DNA of 6,284 bases from positions 1 through 6,284 of the forward strand of contig JAKAUG010000331.1 of NCBI GenBank assembly GCA_021827805.1, in the 5' to 3' direction. The stretch comes from Bacillota bacterium (lineage in GTDB: Bacteria > Bacillota > Sulfobacillia > RBS10-35 > JAJYVN01). Each line of letters begins with the position of its first letter. The stretch's first letter is position 1. Below are positions 1-6,284 of the stretch, piece by piece. Below the pieces are notes generated by a model. That model searched no databases. It saw nothing but the letters and a program-made list of their open reading frames with translations, and was not told where the DNA came from. The position numbers were made by a program, and so were the translations under genes.

Positions 1-244
<244 letters not shown>

Positions 245-247
245 GGC

Positions 248-286
248 CCTCCACCGCTTTGGCGGGGTGGACCGTGGAGGAGGTGA
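248..286 (+). promoter_or_regulatory. rpsG-fusA intergenic hairpin able to mask the fusA Shine-Dalgarno
   Basis: AGGAGGTGA at 278-286 is a nine-base match to the 16S rRNA tail and sits 6 bases before the fusA ATG. CCTCCAC at 248-254 is perfectly complementary to GTGGAGG at 274-280, so a 7-bp stem would bury the 5' half of that site. A competing hairpin, TCCACC 250-255 with GGTGGA 266-271, uses the same left arm and leaves the site free. The pairings are seen directly; a role in translational coupling or autoregulation of EF-G is inference. Confidence 0.45.
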
Positions 287-292
287 GGCACC

Positions 293-2386
293 ATGGGCAA
301 CCCGGAGCAGCGACTCGTTGAACTGAGCAGAACACGGAACATCGGGATCTCGGCGCACATCGACGCCGGCAAGACGACGACGACGGAGCGCATCCTCTTC
401 TACACCGGCAGGGTGCACCGCATGGGCGAGGTCCACGAGGGCGCCGCGACGATGGACTGGATGGTGCAGGAGCAGGAGCGCGGCATCACCATCACCTCGG
501 CGGCCACGACCTGCTCGTGGAAGGGTCACCGCATCAACATCATCGATACGCCCGGCCACGTGGACTTCACGGTCGAGGTGGAGCGCTCGCTGCGCGTTCT
601 GGACGGCGCGATTGCGATCTTCGCGGCCAAGGAAGGCGTGGAGCCGCAGTCGGAGACGGTCTGGCGGCAGGCGGACCGCTATCGGGTTCCGCGCATCGCG
701 TTCATCAACAAGATGGACGTGGTGGGCGCCGAGTTCGAGCCCGTGCTTGAGCAGATGCGCACGCGGCTCGGCGCGAACCCGGTCGCGCTGCAACTGCCCC
801 TTGGTGCCGAGGACAATTTCCGCGGCGTGGTCGACCTGATCTCGCGCCGTGCGATCCTGTATAGCGACGAGCTCGGGGCCCATCCCGAGGAGACCGACAT
901 CCCGCCTCAGATGGCGGCGGATGTGGAGCGGTACCGCGAGCAGCTCGTGGAGGCCGCGGTGGAGCACGACGACGCACTCATGGAGCGCTACCTCGAAGGG
1001 GAGGAGCCGACGCCCCAGGAGTTGCAGGCCGCGTTGCGCAAGGGCACCTGCGCGCTGAAGCTCGTGCCCGTGACCTGCGGAGCCAGTTACCGCAACAAGG
1101 GTGTGCAGGCCCTGCTGGACGCGGTGGTCTCCTACCTGCCCTCGCCGCTCGACGTGCCGCCCGTCGTGGGGACCGATCCTTCCAGCGGCGAGACCGCGGA
1201 ACGCCACGCCCGGGACGACGAACCCCTCACAGCCCTGGCCTTCAAGATCGCCACCGATCCCTTCGTGGGCCGGATCACGTTCATCCGCATCTATGCGGGG
1301 ACGCTCAAGGCCGGCAGCTATGTGTTCAACTCCAAGCGCGGACGGCGTGAGCGAATCAGCCGCTTGCTGCGGATGCACGCCAACCACCGTGAGGACGTGG
1401 ACCAGGTGGCCACGGGGGACATCGTCGCCGCCGTGGGGCTGCGGGACACGGGGACCGGGGACACCCTTTGTTCGGAGGACGCCCCGATCCAGTTGGAGTC
1501 CATGCACTTCCAGGAACCCGTGATCTCCATGGCCGTCGAGCCCAAGACCAAGGCCGACCAGGACAAGATGGGCGAGGCGCTGGCCAAGCTGGCGGAGGAG
1601 GATCCCACCTTCCGCTTCTTCACCGACGCCGAGACATCGCAAACGATCATCGCCGGCGTGGGCGAGCTGCAGCTGGAGATCATGGTCGACCGCCTGCTCC
1701 GCGAGTTCAAGGTCGAGGTCTCCGTCGGCCGGCCGCAGGTGGCCTACAAGGAGGCGTTCACGCGGCCCACCGACGCGGTCGGGCGCTTCATTCGCCAGAG
1801 CGGAGGCCGAGGCCAGTACGGCCACGCGGTGGTCCTGTTCGAGCCGCTGGAGCGGGGCAAGGGCTACGAGTTCGTCAACAAGGTCGTGGGCGGCGCGATC
1901 CCGCGGGAATACGTGGCCGCGGTCGACGCCGGGATCCGGGAGACGATGGCGGGCGGTGTCGTCGCGGGTTTCCCCCTTGTGGACCTGAGGGCCACCGTGC
2001 ATGACGGTTCCTACCACGAGGTCGACTCCTCCGAGATGGCCTTCAAGATCGCCGGCTCCTTGGCCCTCAAGGACGCGGCCGAGCGCGCCAACCCATGCCT
2101 GCTCGAGCCCGTGATGAGGGTCGAGGTGATCGTGCCCGAGGACTTCATGGGCGACGTCATCGGCAACCTGAACTCCCGGCGCGGCCGGATCGAGGACGCC
2201 AGCGCGCGCGCGGGCGCACGGGTGGTGCACGCCCAGGTGCCGCTGTCGGAGATGTTCGGCTACGTGACCGACCTGCGTTCGCGGACCCAGGGTCGGGGCA
2301 CCTACACCATGGAGTTCGACCACTACGAGGAGGTTCCGCGGCACATCGCCGAGGCCATCATCAAGGGGAAGACCTCGCGCAGCTGA
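293..2386 (+). CDS. fusA: Elongation factor G (ribosomal translocase GTPase)
   Basis: EF-G binds the pre-translocation ribosome and uses GTP hydrolysis to move tRNAs and mRNA by one codon; with ribosome recycling factor it also splits ribosomes after termination. The 697-aa length is normal (about 690-704). GTPase motifs are intact: [11 protein letters not shown] (21-31), switch I RGITI (63-67), DTPGH (85-89) and NKMD (139-142). Domain IV carries SGGRGQYGH (503-511) and the [11 protein letters not shown] loop (from residue 570), and domain V ends the protein. NKMD is followed by VVGAEF, and [15 protein letters not shown] precedes it, close to Clostridia-type EF-G as I remember it. The ATG at 293 is chosen for the excellent Shine-Dalgarno 6 bases upstream. 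It lies 48 bases after rpsG, and tuf follows after 45 bases, so one str-operon transcript is likely. Glycine codons are mainly GGC (10 of the first 12), unlike tuf next door. A paralogue such as TetM or LepA is unlikely given the operon and motifs. Confidence 0.98.
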   Translation: MGNPEQRLVELSRTRNIGISAHIDAGKTTTTERILFYTGRVHRMGEVHEGAATMDWMVQEQERGITITSAATTCSWKGHRINIIDTPGHVDFTVEVERSLRVLDGAIAIFAAKEGVEPQSETVWRQADRYRVPRIAFINKMDVVGAEFEPVLEQMRTRLGANPVALQLPLGAEDNFRGVVDLISRRAILYSDELGAHPEETDIPPQMAADVERYREQLVEAAVEHDDALMERYLEGEEPTPQELQAALRKGTCALKLVPVTCGASYRNKGVQALLDAVVSYLPSPLDVPPVVGTDPSSGETAERHARDDEPLTALAFKIATDPFVGRITFIRIYAGTLKAGSYVFNSKRGRRERISRLLRMHANHREDVDQVATGDIVAAVGLRDTGTGDTLCSEDAPIQLESMHFQEPVISMAVEPKTKADQDKMGEALAKLAEEDPTFRFFTDAETSQTIIAGVGELQLEIMVDRLLREFKVEVSVGRPQVAYKEAFTRPTDAVGRFIRQSGGRGQYGHAVVLFEPLERGKGYEFVNKVVGGAIPREYVAAVDAGIRETMAGGVVAGFPLVDLRATVHDGSYHEVDSSEMAFKIAGSLALKDAAERANPCLLEPVMRVEVIVPEDFMGDVIGNLNSRRGRIEDASARAGARVVHAQVPLSEMFGYVTDLRSRTQGRGTYTMEFDHYEEVPRHIAEAIIKGKTSRS

Positions 2387-2414
2387 GTGCCGGCTGCTGG
2401 CTGCAGGACTGTTG

Positions 2415-2420
2415 AGGAGG
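2415..2420 (+). promoter_or_regulatory. Ribosome binding site that sets the tuf start
   Basis: AGGAGG lies 11 bases before ATG 2432, with a further purine run GAGGGGA at 2424-2430. The frame is open back to a GTG at 2387 that directly abuts the fusA stop, but that start would add 15 residues unrelated to EF-Tu and would place this site inside the gene. Confidence 0.75.
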
Positions 2421-2431
2421 GACGAGGGGAC

Positions 2432-3631
<1,200 letters not shown>

Positions 3632-3661
3632 TTGACTGGGCGTCCCGCGCGATGGTAGAGT
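3632..3661 (+). promoter_or_regulatory. Candidate sigma-A-type promoter for rpmG-trnW-secE-nusG-rplKA
   Basis: TTGACT at 3632-3637 and TAGAGT at 3656-3661 are separated by 18 bases. They match the -35 consensus at 5 of 6 and the -10 at 4 of 6. The -35 begins immediately after the TGA of tuf (3629-3631). A start near 3668 would leave a leader of roughly 30 bases before rpmG. No intrinsic terminator separates tuf from this element, so read-through from the str genes would add to its output. Predicted by eye only. Confidence 0.6.
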
Positions 3662-3686
3662 AACCAACTGCGGGTGCGCTGGTGGA

Positions 3687-3693
3687 AGGTGGG
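3687..3693 (+). promoter_or_regulatory. Ribosome binding site selecting the GTG start of rpmG
   Basis: AAGGTGG, seven bases before GTG 3700, pairs reasonably with the 16S tail. An in-frame GTG at 3682 would overlap this site and add six residues not typical of L33, so 3700 is preferred. Confidence 0.6.
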
Positions 3694-3699
3694 CGACAC

Positions 3700-3864
3700 G
3701 TGGCGGCAGGGACGAACCGGGTGCTGGTGACGCTGGCCTGCGGGGAGTGCAAGCGGCGGAACTACCACACCCAGAAGAACAAGAAGAACACCACGGGACG
3801 CCTGGAACTGCGCAAGTACTGTCGGTGGTGCAGAGGCCACACGGTGCACAGGGAAACCCGTTGA
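3700..3864 (+). CDS. rpmG: 50S ribosomal protein L33, four-cysteine (zinc-ribbon) form
   Basis: L33 is a small large-subunit protein near the E site. With the GTG start at 3700 it has 54 residues (usual 49-55) beginning [17 protein letters not shown]. The run [10 protein letters not shown] followed by [10 protein letters not shown] and HTVHRET is diagnostic. Cysteines 14, 17, 41 and 44 form two CxxC pairs, so this is the zinc-binding version rather than the cysteine-free form that some bacteria induce under zinc starvation; zinc binding is inferred from the motif. It is the first gene after the candidate promoter at 3632-3661, and its stop lies only 18 bases before the tRNA-Trp gene, so both should be on one transcript. 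The rpmG-(tRNA-Trp)-secE-nusG arrangement is familiar from several bacterial lineages. Confidence 0.95.
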   Translation: MAAGTNRVLVTLACGECKRRNYHTQKNKKNTTGRLELRKYCRWCRGHTVHRETR

Positions 3865-3882
3865 ACCGCGGCTGGGGCATGC

Positions 3883-3959
3883 AGGCCCGTAGCTCCAACT
3901 GGTAGAGCGGCGGACTCCAAATCCGTTGGTTGGGGGTTCGAATCCCTCCGGGCCTGCCA
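3883..3959 (+). tRNA. trnW: tRNA-Trp, anticodon CCA, 3' CCA encoded
   Basis: A complete cloverleaf can be drawn by hand. The acceptor stem is AGGCCCG (3883-3889) with CGGGCCT (3949-3955). The D stem is GCTC (3892-3895) with GAGC (3905-3908), enclosing CAACTGGTA. The anticodon stem is GCGGA (3910-3914) with TCCGT (3922-3926), and the loop CTCCAAA holds anticodon CCA at 3917-3919. The T stem is GGGGG (3932-3936) with CCCTC (3944-3948), closing loop TTCGAAT. Discriminator base G3956 is typical of bacterial tRNA-Trp, followed by genomic CCA 3957-3959. Only two G-U pairs interrupt the stems. Lying between rpmG and secE, it must be cut out of the mRNA by RNase P and a 3' nuclease, which would separate the L33 message from the secE-nusG message. 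Confidence 0.97.
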
Positions 3960-3968
3960 AAGATTGTG

Positions 3969-4015
3969 ATGCCCCCGGGAGCGGCGGCCTCAGGTCTCCG
4001 GCCGCCGCTTGGCAT
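3969..4015 (+). other. Stable hairpin between tRNA-Trp and secE
   Basis: AGCGGCGGCC (3980-3989) and GGCCGCCGCT (4000-4009) form a perfect 10-bp stem with a 10-base loop. ATGCC (3969-3973) and GGCAT (4011-4015) can add an outer 5-bp helix across an asymmetric internal loop. No T-run follows (the next bases are GTCCCCTCC), so it is not a standard intrinsic terminator. A role in 3'-end trimming of the tRNA precursor, in stabilising the new 5' end of secE-nusG mRNA, or in pausing is inference. Confidence 0.55.
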
Positions 4016-4048
4016 GTCCCCTCCACGTCCCAAGTGCCGGGAATGGAC

Positions 4049-4056
4049 GAGGTGAT
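4049..4056 (+). promoter_or_regulatory. Ribosome binding site selecting the GTG start of secE
   Basis: GAGGTGAT is an eight-base match to the 16S tail complement and ends 8 bases before GTG 4065. An ATG at 4055 overlaps it but is out of frame with secE. Confidence 0.75.
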
Positions 4057-4064
4057 GGCGAGGC

Positions 4065-4256
4065 GTGCTGGATCGGGTGACGCGATACACCCGCGAGGTC
4101 TGGGCCGAGGCACGCAAGATCGTCTGGTTGAGCCGCCGCCAGACCCTCATCTACTCCCTGGTCGTGGTCGTGGCGGTGGCTGTGCTCGCGGGCTGCATGT
4201 ATGCCTTCGATGAACTGGTGAATCTCATTTCGCACGGTATCATCACCGCCGCCTAG
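4065..4256 (+). CDS. secE: Preprotein translocase subunit SecE
   Basis: SecE clamps the two halves of SecY in the plasma-membrane SecYEG channel and is essential for protein export and membrane insertion. The product is 63 aa, the short single-helix form common outside Proteobacteria. It has a cytoplasmic amphipathic N-terminal part (about 1-25) with the conserved EARKIVWLSR segment (15-24), then one hydrophobic helix of about 28-48 (IYSLVVVVAVAVLAGCMYAF) and a short tail. The consensus here is usually WP(S/T)R; this protein has Leu22 in place of the proline. The GTG at 4065 is supported by the strong ribosome binding site eight bases upstream. nusG starts 20 bases after the stop, the near-universal secE-nusG pairing, which makes the assignment firm despite the low sequence conservation of this family. 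Confidence 0.93.
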   Translation: MLDRVTRYTREVWAEARKIVWLSRRQTLIYSLVVVVAVAVLAGCMYAFDELVNLISHGIITAA

Positions 4257-4262
4257 GCGGGT

Positions 4263-4270
4263 GGGGAGGT
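4263..4270 (+). promoter_or_regulatory. Ribosome binding site for nusG
   Basis: GGGGAGGT ends six bases before GTG 4277. This supports the long N-terminus of NusG; no comparable site lies just before an internal start near the conserved domain (codons about 30-35). Confidence 0.65.
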
Positions 4271-4276
4271 CAGGCA

Positions 4277-4900
4277 GTGGACTCCGACAGCGCTGTGCCA
4301 CCCGCCGTGGAAGCACCATCTGAGGTCCCGTCCCCGGTGGAGGGACCGGAGCCCGCGCCTGAGGACTCCAGGCGGCAGTGGTTCGTGATCCACACCTACT
4401 CTGGTTACGAGAACAAGGTCAAGACCAACCTGGAGAAGCGTGTCACCTCCATGTCCATGGGGCACCAGATCTTCAGCATCCTGGTGCCCGAGGAGGAGCA
4501 GTTCGAGCTCACCAAGGAAGGCAAGCGCAAGTCCGTCAAGCGCAAGATCTTCCCGGGCTACGTGCTGGTGGAGATGGAGCTGACCGATGACTCCTGGTAT
4601 GTGGTCCGGAACACACCTGGTGTGACGGGCTTTGTCTCCTCCGGCAACCAGCCCCTGCCTCTCGGCAGGGGTGAGGTCGAGGCCATCCTCGCGCAGACGG
4701 GCGCGGCGGAGGAGAGGCCCAGGCCCAAGGTGGACGTGGAGGTCGGTCAGAACATCCGCGTCCACGGCGGACCCTTTGACGGCTTCATTGGGGTCATCGA
4801 CGAGATCGACGACACCCGGGGCAAGCTGAAGGTGCTGGTGTCCATGTTCGGGCGGGAGACCCCGCTGGAACTGGATTTCAACCAGGTCGACAAGCTCTAG
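4277..4900 (+). CDS. nusG: Transcription termination/antitermination factor NusG
   Basis: NusG binds the RNA polymerase clamp through its NGN domain, affects pausing, and uses its C-terminal KOW domain to contact Rho or ribosomal protein S10. At 207 aa it is longer than the usual 170-190. The first 30 or so residues are a Pro/Glu-rich, probably disordered extension (ending [12 protein letters not shown]). The NGN domain runs from about 34 ([16 protein letters not shown]) to about 142, including [20 protein letters not shown] and the [13 protein letters not shown] segment. The KOW domain covers about 153-207 (VRVHGG-type core, seen as [11 protein letters not shown]; ending [14 protein letters not shown]). 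The start is GTG 4277, supported by GGGGAGGT six bases upstream. It lies 20 bases after secE and 26 before rplK, a continuous operon. Identity is firm; the exact N-terminus is slightly less so. Confidence 0.96.
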   Translation: MDSDSAVPPAVEAPSEVPSPVEGPEPAPEDSRRQWFVIHTYSGYENKVKTNLEKRVTSMSMGHQIFSILVPEEEQFELTKEGKRKSVKRKIFPGYVLVEMELTDDSWYVVRNTPGVTGFVSSGNQPLPLGRGEVEAILAQTGAAEERPRPKVDVEVGQNIRVHGGPFDGFIGVIDEIDDTRGKLKVLVSMFGRETPLELDFNQVDKL

Positions 4901-4926
4901 TCACCAGCGGCACGCGGGAGGCGACC

Positions 4927-5355
4927 ATGGCCAAGAAGGTTCAAGCGTTGGTCAAGCTCCAGATCCCCGCCGGCAAGGCGACGCCGGCGCCGCCCGTGGG
5001 CACGGCCCTGGGTCCACAGGGCGTGAACATCATGGCCTTCACCAAGGAGTTCAACGAGCGGACCAAGGACCAGGTCGGTCTGATCATCCCCGTCGTGGTG
5101 ACGGTGTTCGCCGACCGCTCCTTCACGTTCGTGCTGAAGACGCCTCCGGCCGCGGTGCTGCTCAAGAAGGCGGCTGGCGTGGAGACGGCGAGCAGCACTC
5201 CGAACACCAAGAAGGTTGGCCGGGTAACGCGGGGCCAGGTGCGGGAGATCGCTCAGCAGAAGCTTCCGGACCTCAACGCCGTGGACCTTGAGGCGGCCGA
5301 ACGCATGATTGAGGGTACCGCGCGCAGCATGGGATTGGAGATCGTCGAGGCTTAG
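4927..5355 (+). CDS. rplK: 50S ribosomal protein L11
   Basis: L11 forms the base of the GTPase-associated region with 23S rRNA helices 43/44, next to the L10-L12 stalk. It is needed for factor-dependent GTP hydrolysis, is the site of thiostrepton-class inhibition, and is needed for RelA-type stringent signalling. The product is 142 aa, exactly typical. The N-terminal domain shows [17 protein letters not shown] with the proline pair at 22-23, the linker follows [20 protein letters not shown], and the C-terminal RNA-binding domain ends [23 protein letters not shown]. After PPVG the sequence is [11 protein letters not shown] where many bacteria have PALGQxG, a variant I recall from Chloroflexota and Actinomycetota. 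ATG 4927 is preceded by GGGAGG at 4916-4921. It lies 26 bases after nusG and 29 before rplA, the standard L11 operon. Confidence 0.97.
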   Translation: MAKKVQALVKLQIPAGKATPAPPVGTALGPQGVNIMAFTKEFNERTKDQVGLIIPVVVTVFADRSFTFVLKTPPAAVLLKKAAGVETASSTPNTKKVGRVTRGQVREIAQQKLPDLNAVDLEAAERMIEGTARSMGLEIVEA

Positions 5356-5356
5356 G

Positions 5357-5369
5357 GGCCCGGCGGGCC
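5357..5369 (+). other. Small GC hairpin in the rplK-rplA gap
   Basis: GGCCC (5357-5361) and GGGCC (5365-5369) can form a 5-bp stem with a 3-base loop directly after the rplK stop and just upstream of the rplA ribosome binding site GGAGGGGA (5373-5380). In GC-rich DNA such a stem can arise by chance. No T-run follows, so it is not a terminator. Confidence 0.25.
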
Positions 5370-5384
5370 AGCGGAGGGGACAGC

Positions 5385-6086
5385 GTGAAGCGGCACGGCA
5401 AGAGATTTCGGATGGCTGCGCAGGCGGTGACGCCTGAGGTTCAGGCGCCGGAACAGGCCCTGGGCCAGGTGCGGGCGCTCGCCAGCGCCAAGTTTGACGA
5501 GACGGTGGAGGTGGCTTGCCGCCTCGGTGTGGACCCGCGTCACACTGAAGAGATGGTGCGGGGTTCGGTGGCGCTGCCCAGTGGCTTGGGCCGCAAGGTC
5601 CGCGTCATCGTGTTCGCGCGCGGCGACCGGGCGCGGGAGGCCGAACAGGCGGGCGCCGACCTGGTGGGCGGCGACGAGTTGGTGCAGAAGGTGCAGGGCG
5701 GGTGGTTCGACTTCGACGTGGCTGTGGCCACGCCCGACATGATGGCCGCCGTCGGGCGCCTCGGTCGGATCCTCGGCCCGCGCGGGCTGATGCCCAACCC
5801 CAAGAGCGGCACGGTCACCTTCGATGTCGGGGCCGCCGTGCGGGAGATCAAGGCCGGCAAGGTGGAGTTCCGCACCGACCGCGCTGGCGTGGTGCACGTG
5901 CCCATCGGGCGCGTGTCCTTCGAAACCGGCGCCCTGGCGCAGAACTTCTACGCCCTGCTGGATGCCCTGTACCGCAGCAAGCCCGCCGCGGCGAAGGGGA
6001 CGTACGTGCGTTCCATCACGGTGTCCTCGACCATGGGACCCGGGGTGCGGGTCGACCCGACGGTTTCCGTCGCGGCGCAGGGCTGA
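5385..6086 (+). CDS. rplA: 50S ribosomal protein L1
   Basis: L1 forms the mobile stalk at the E site that guides exiting deacylated tRNA; in many bacteria it also represses its own L11-L1 mRNA. The product is 233 aa, a normal length. Seen in order: N-terminal [26 protein letters not shown] (35-52), domain I/II residues [21 protein letters not shown] (from 72), [17 protein letters not shown] (115-131), the signature [17 protein letters not shown] (132-148) and [22 protein letters not shown]. The stretch usually written LPHGTG reads LPSGLG here (64-69). The start is GTG 5385 with GGAGGGGA ending four bases upstream. It lies 29 bases after rplK. Downstream, 4 bases separate its stop from a new promoter-like element, so rplJ-rplL probably has its own input as well as read-through. 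I did not find a convincing L1-binding target ahead of rplK. Confidence 0.97.
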   Translation: MKRHGKRFRMAAQAVTPEVQAPEQALGQVRALASAKFDETVEVACRLGVDPRHTEEMVRGSVALPSGLGRKVRVIVFARGDRAREAEQAGADLVGGDELVQKVQGGWFDFDVAVATPDMMAAVGRLGRILGPRGLMPNPKSGTVTFDVGAAVREIKAGKVEFRTDRAGVVHVPIGRVSFETGALAQNFYALLDALYRSKPAAAKGTYVRSITVSSTMGPGVRVDPTVSVAAQG

Positions 6087-6090
6087 CCGC

Positions 6091-6119
6091 TTGACCGGCG
6101 GGAGCGCCGCGGGTAGACT
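6091..6119 (+). promoter_or_regulatory. Candidate sigma-A-type promoter for rplJ-rplL
   Basis: TTGACC (6091-6096) and TAGACT (6114-6119) are spaced by exactly 17 bases, matching the -35 at 5 of 6 and the -10 at 4 of 6. The start would be near 6126, which gives a transcript beginning just before the L10 leader fold. The hexamers closely resemble those after tuf (TTGACT/TAGAGT). Confidence 0.6.
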
Positions 6120-6125
6120 GTCTTC

Positions 6126-6272
6126 CTGGTCCGAATCGGGATCGAGCCGCCACCAGAGACAGCAGGTCCCCTCCAGGGGATAAGGCGCAAGCGCCGCCTG
6201 CCGAGGTAGGCTGCTGGCCGCCCACGAGGGAAATGGCCTGCGCCTCCGCTGCTGGCGGGGGCGTTGTTTTTT
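6126..6272 (+). ncRNA. Ribosomal protein L10 leader (autoregulatory leader of rplJ-rplL)
   Basis: The core reads AGAGACAGCAGG and ends CCTGCCGAGGTAGG, the conserved flanks of the L10 leader known from Bacillota and other bacteria. GCAGG (6162-6166) pairs with CCTGC (6197-6201) to close a three-way junction. Its two arms are TCCCC/GGGGA (6167-6171 with 6176-6180, loop TCCA) and GGCG/CGCC (6184-6187 with 6192-6195, loop CAAG). The known mechanism in such leaders is that L10, with its L12 dimers, binds this fold and reduces rplJ-rplL expression. Here an intrinsic terminator follows at 6241-6272, so premature termination is the likely output. rplJ should begin shortly after the window. The 5' boundary is a guess based on the promoter at 6091-6119. 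Confidence 0.85.
6241..6272 (+). terminator. Intrinsic terminator / attenuator before rplJ
   Basis: CGCCTCCGC (6241-6249) pairs with GCGGGGGCG (6255-6263) in a 9-bp stem with one G-U pair and a 5-base loop, followed by TTGTTTTTT (6264-6272). It is the only clear hairpin-plus-T-run in the window. GAGG 6203-6206 and AGGC 6208-6211 can instead pair with CCTC 6243-6246 and GCCT 6236-6239, which would disrupt the left arm. That is a candidate antiterminator, by inference. Confidence 0.85.
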
Positions 6273-6284
6273 CGGTGTCGGAGC

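Noticed and set aside
2387..2431. N-terminally extended EF-Tu starting at GTG 2387, directly after the fusA stop
   Set aside because: The extra 15 residues have no counterpart in EF-Tu, and the ribosome binding site for ATG 2432 lies inside this stretch.
3682..3699. Earlier GTG start for rpmG at 3682
   Set aside because: It would swallow the AAGGTGG ribosome binding site at 3687-3693 and add residues atypical of L33.
3969..4020. Intrinsic terminator after tRNA-Trp
   Set aside because: The hairpin is strong, but the following bases are GTCCCCTCC with no T-run, and essential secE-nusG lie downstream without an obvious new promoter.
4253..4765. 170-codon open frame antisense to nusG
   Set aside because: It mirrors the codon pattern of nusG, has a low-complexity Leu/His/Gly-rich product, and shows no recognisable domain.
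4901..4926. L1 autoregulatory binding site ahead of rplK
   Set aside because: The 26-base gap offers no clear stem with the asymmetric loop expected from the 23S rRNA L1 site.
5352..5897. 181-codon open frame antisense to rplA
   Set aside because: It is a shadow of a canonical L1 gene in GC-rich DNA, without a recognisable domain or an independent ribosome binding site signal.

Overview
This window is a stretch of core translation, transcription and secretion genes from a GC-rich bacterium (roughly two thirds G+C by eye). All genes lie on the + strand. The order is rpsG (3' part only) - fusA - tuf - rpmG - tRNA-Trp(CCA) - secE - nusG - rplK - rplA - leader RNA of the following, off-window rplJ gene. 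EF-G has sequence features I associate with Clostridia-like Bacillota (for example NKMD followed by VVGAEF). EF-Tu is short (399 aa) and lacks the extra insert of Thermus-type EF-Tu. L33 is the four-cysteine form, SecE is the short one-helix form, and an L10-type leader with an attenuator is present. I therefore infer a high-GC Bacillota-like or neighbouring deep-branching lineage. This is an inference from remembered family sequences, not a search result.

Layout. Positions 1-3631 are the 3' part of a str operon (S7, EF-G, EF-Tu), with fusA preceded by a near-perfect Shine-Dalgarno that can be sequestered in a hairpin. Directly after the tuf stop codon is a candidate sigma-A-type promoter (3632-3661). 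It would start a second unit: L33, tRNA-Trp, SecE, NusG, L11 and L1 (3700-6086). A stable hairpin sits between the tRNA and secE. After rplA there is a second promoter-like pair (6091-6119), then a recognisable L10 leader three-way junction (6162-6201) and a strong intrinsic terminator (6241-6272), the expected attenuator in front of rplJ-rplL.

The genes act together in protein synthesis and export. S7, L33, L11 and L1 are ribosomal proteins. EF-G and EF-Tu drive elongation on the ribosome. tRNA-Trp decodes UGG. NusG couples RNA polymerase to the leading ribosome and to Rho or pausing. SecE is part of the SecYEG channel that accepts nascent or finished chains.

I do not see an undescribed system, defence island or mobile element here. 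The most interesting point is the tuf gene. It joins two blocks that in many bacteria each carry, or flank, their own tuf copy. Its codon use is also strikingly G-ending for about the first 365 codons and then returns to the local C/G mix in the last 30 or so. That pattern fits tufA/tufB recombination, gene conversion, or an assembly join through a duplicated tuf, and it can be tested.
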